Of a stretch of DNA of 28,294 nucleotides, positions 27,125-28,294 are shown piece by piece. Position 1 is the first letter of the stretch. Each line of letters begins with the position of its first letter. The position numbers were made by a program, and so were the translations under genes. Below the pieces are notes generated by a model. It had not been told where the DNA came from. It was given only the letters and a program-made list of their open reading frames with translations, and did no database searches. Source of the stretch: a virus; the IMG/VR virus record IMGVR_UViG_3300025379_000056, positions 1-28,294 of that record. One strand, written 5' to 3'.

Positions 27125-28294
27125 TCACGCCGATTTCTTGCGCCCGGACGCCGCCGAAGGTTTTTCGTCCGCGTCCTCGGATTCCTCCGATTCCTCATCC
27201 TCTGGAGGCTCTCCCTCGTACATGGCGCCCGACGCGATCGGCGTGCCAGGCGCGGGCGGGAACACCTCGGAAACCGTCAGCGCGACGCCTTCTTCCTTAC
27301 CGATGCGTTCGACCAGTTTCTTACGACGGGCCGCGAAGCGGACGATATCCTCCTCCTGGCGGTCGGCATCGAGTCCCTGCAACGCGAAGTAGCGCTGCGG
27401 ACTGATCTGACCGCGCAGCATGAGGTCGCTCAGGAGGCGACCATCCCTCGAAAAATCGACCGAAAGGTCGGCCGGAGGGCAGAAATCGACACGGAACCAA
27501 TCTTCGCCGTTCCCCGGCATGGGCAGGCGGCCCGCCTCGATCTCGTTCCAGACCCAGAATTTCCAAAACGGTTCCGCAAAACTGTGACGGATGATATCCT
27601 GAATCTCACGGATGAAGGCCTGGGCCTCGACGAGGATCCAGCGCTGGTTCGCACCACCGGCGTCTGTGGAATCGAAGAGGAACTGCTTCGACGTTCCGAA
27701 ACCGACGGCGATGTCCTGCTGGAGGAACTCGATGAAACTTTTGAAGTTCGCCGAGGGGTGGAGGTTGTTGAAACTGGTCAGTTTTTCGCCTGGCTTCAGC
27801 TGCGGGATCACCGAGCCGTTCATCATGGCGTCCACCGTGATGTCGCTTGCGGAACTGGTGGACTGACCTCGGACCAGTTGCGATCCGAACCCAACCTGCC
27901 CGGCCTCGGGGCTCTCGATGACAAAAGCCATCGAGGCGCCGAGCTTGGCGCTCATTTTCTCATAGCCGACGATCTCGCTGATGTCCTGAAGGTGATTGGC
28001 CGCGCGGGCCAGCCATGACGGGGCGCGCGTGTGGCCGAGACGGTAGGCCTTGCGGACCTGCGTGAGGTCGTTGGCCGAGACATCAGTGTAGTCCAGCTGG
28101 GCGGCCGGAGACTTCAGGACGCGGTATTTCAGCGGGCGCCCGTATTTGTTCACCAGGACGCCGTCGCGGAACCCGTCCTTTTCATCCCCCAGGACGCTCC
28201 CAACATTTTCCCCGGGGATCAGGCGGAACATCCCGCGGCCGCTGTTGCTCGTGATCCGCTGCCAAAAGACATCGCCCGCGATGGCCATCTGCCG
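27125..28294 (-). CDS. Portal protein, lambda gpB type, N-terminus cut by the window
   Basis: The C-terminal 389 residues of a portal, the dodecameric ring through which DNA enters the head. Recognisable parts are GDVFWQRITS then LIPGENVGSVLGDE (lambda portals: ELFV... R...P..V), GRPLKYRVLKS, the APSWLARAANHLQDI helix, and LKPGEKLTSFNNLHPSANF followed by LQQDIAVGFGTSKQFL. The tail is acidic. ATG 28288 is probably internal: the frame is open to the edge and lambda gpB is 533 residues. The N-terminal region and terminase should lie to the right. Confidence 0.9.
   Translation of the reverse strand, partial: RQMAIAGDVFWQRITSNSGRGMFRLIPGENVGSVLGDEKDGFRDGVLVNKYGRPLKYRVLKSPAAQLDYTDVSANDLTQVRKAYRLGHTRAPSWLARAANHLQDISEIVGYEKMSAKLGASMAFVIESPEAGQVGFGSQLVRGQSTSSASDITVDAMMNGSVIPQLKPGEKLTSFNNLHPSANFKSFIEFLQQDIAVGFGTSKQFLFDSTDAGGANQRWILVEAQAFIREIQDIIRHSFAEPFWKFWVWNEIEAGRLPMPGNGEDWFRVDFCPPADLSVDFSRDGRLLSDLMLRGQISPQRYFALQGLDADRQEEDIVRFAARRKKLVERIGKEEGVALTVSEVFPPAPGTPIASGAMYEGEPPEDEESEESEDADEKPSAASGRKKSA

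Noticed and set aside
25711-27405. 564-codon plus-strand ORF opposite capsid, protease and portal genes
   Set aside because: It is antisense to three well-supported structural genes and arises from their GC-rich third-position bias; its protein is low-complexity Arg/Gly/Asp-rich.
1-28294. tRNA genes, rRNA, CRISPR arrays, insertion sequences, integrase
   Set aside because: I looked for cloverleaf ends, regularly spaced repeats with spacers, transposase or recombinase motifs and saw none; tandem repeats present are in fibre or small coding genes.

Overview
This window looks like most of the genome of a tailed, siphovirus-type bacteriophage or prophage, cut at its right edge. Almost everything is transcribed leftwards (minus strand). 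The host is probably a Gram-negative bacterium: there is a lysis region with a small outer-membrane-type lipoprotein (lipobox VTGC) and strong GGAGG Shine-Dalgarno sites before several early genes. The primase/helicase style and a small secreted protein remind me of Verrucomicrobiota. That is recollection, not something proven by the sequence. No tRNA, rRNA, CRISPR array, integrase or terminase is visible. The terminase is expected beyond the right edge, upstream of the portal gene.

Read in the direction of transcription, from right to left. (1) Head: the C-terminal part of a lambda-type portal, a fused prohead protease/scaffold and a major capsid protein, followed by a strong terminator hairpin. 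(2) Head-tail joining and tail: small connector, tail-terminator and tail-tube candidates (including a tandem paralogue pair), a tail assembly chaperone made in two forms through a textbook programmed -1 frameshift (CCCAAAC plus a large stem-loop), a minor tail protein and a short tape measure. (3) Tail tip and fibres: a second tandem paralogue pair, beta-rich tail proteins, a GT-A glycosyltransferase, a baseplate/fibre adaptor, a collagen-like fibre, a fibre with 43-residue repeats and a LamG-domain protein. (4) Lysis: small membrane proteins, a lipoprotein and a GH108 endolysin. (5) A dNMP kinase, metallophosphoesterase, winged-helix protein and HExxH protein.

The early/replication block (8002 to 397) holds many small translationally coupled genes, including four too short for routine ORF calling. 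It ends in an AEP-type primase and a primase-helicase that appears split in two by an inserted pair of genes. It finishes at a rho-independent terminator. Beyond that, positions 1-290 carry an iteron-like cluster of CGACTAT/ATAGTCG boxes, a candidate replication origin or operator.

Two rightward cassettes interrupt the leftward genes. One is a single secreted-protein gene (8105-8575). The other is an AT-rich pair with its own promoter and an 18-codon upstream ORF (11054-11850). They look like later acquisitions (morons).

The most unusual signal is a short element, TTGACA. On the minus strand it occurs eight times in the window by my reading, and all eight lie 13-19 nt before the start codon of a leftward gene that is not overlapped by its neighbour. 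That is too close to be a -35 box. Two further starts have TTTGACC or TTTGACT at the same spacing.
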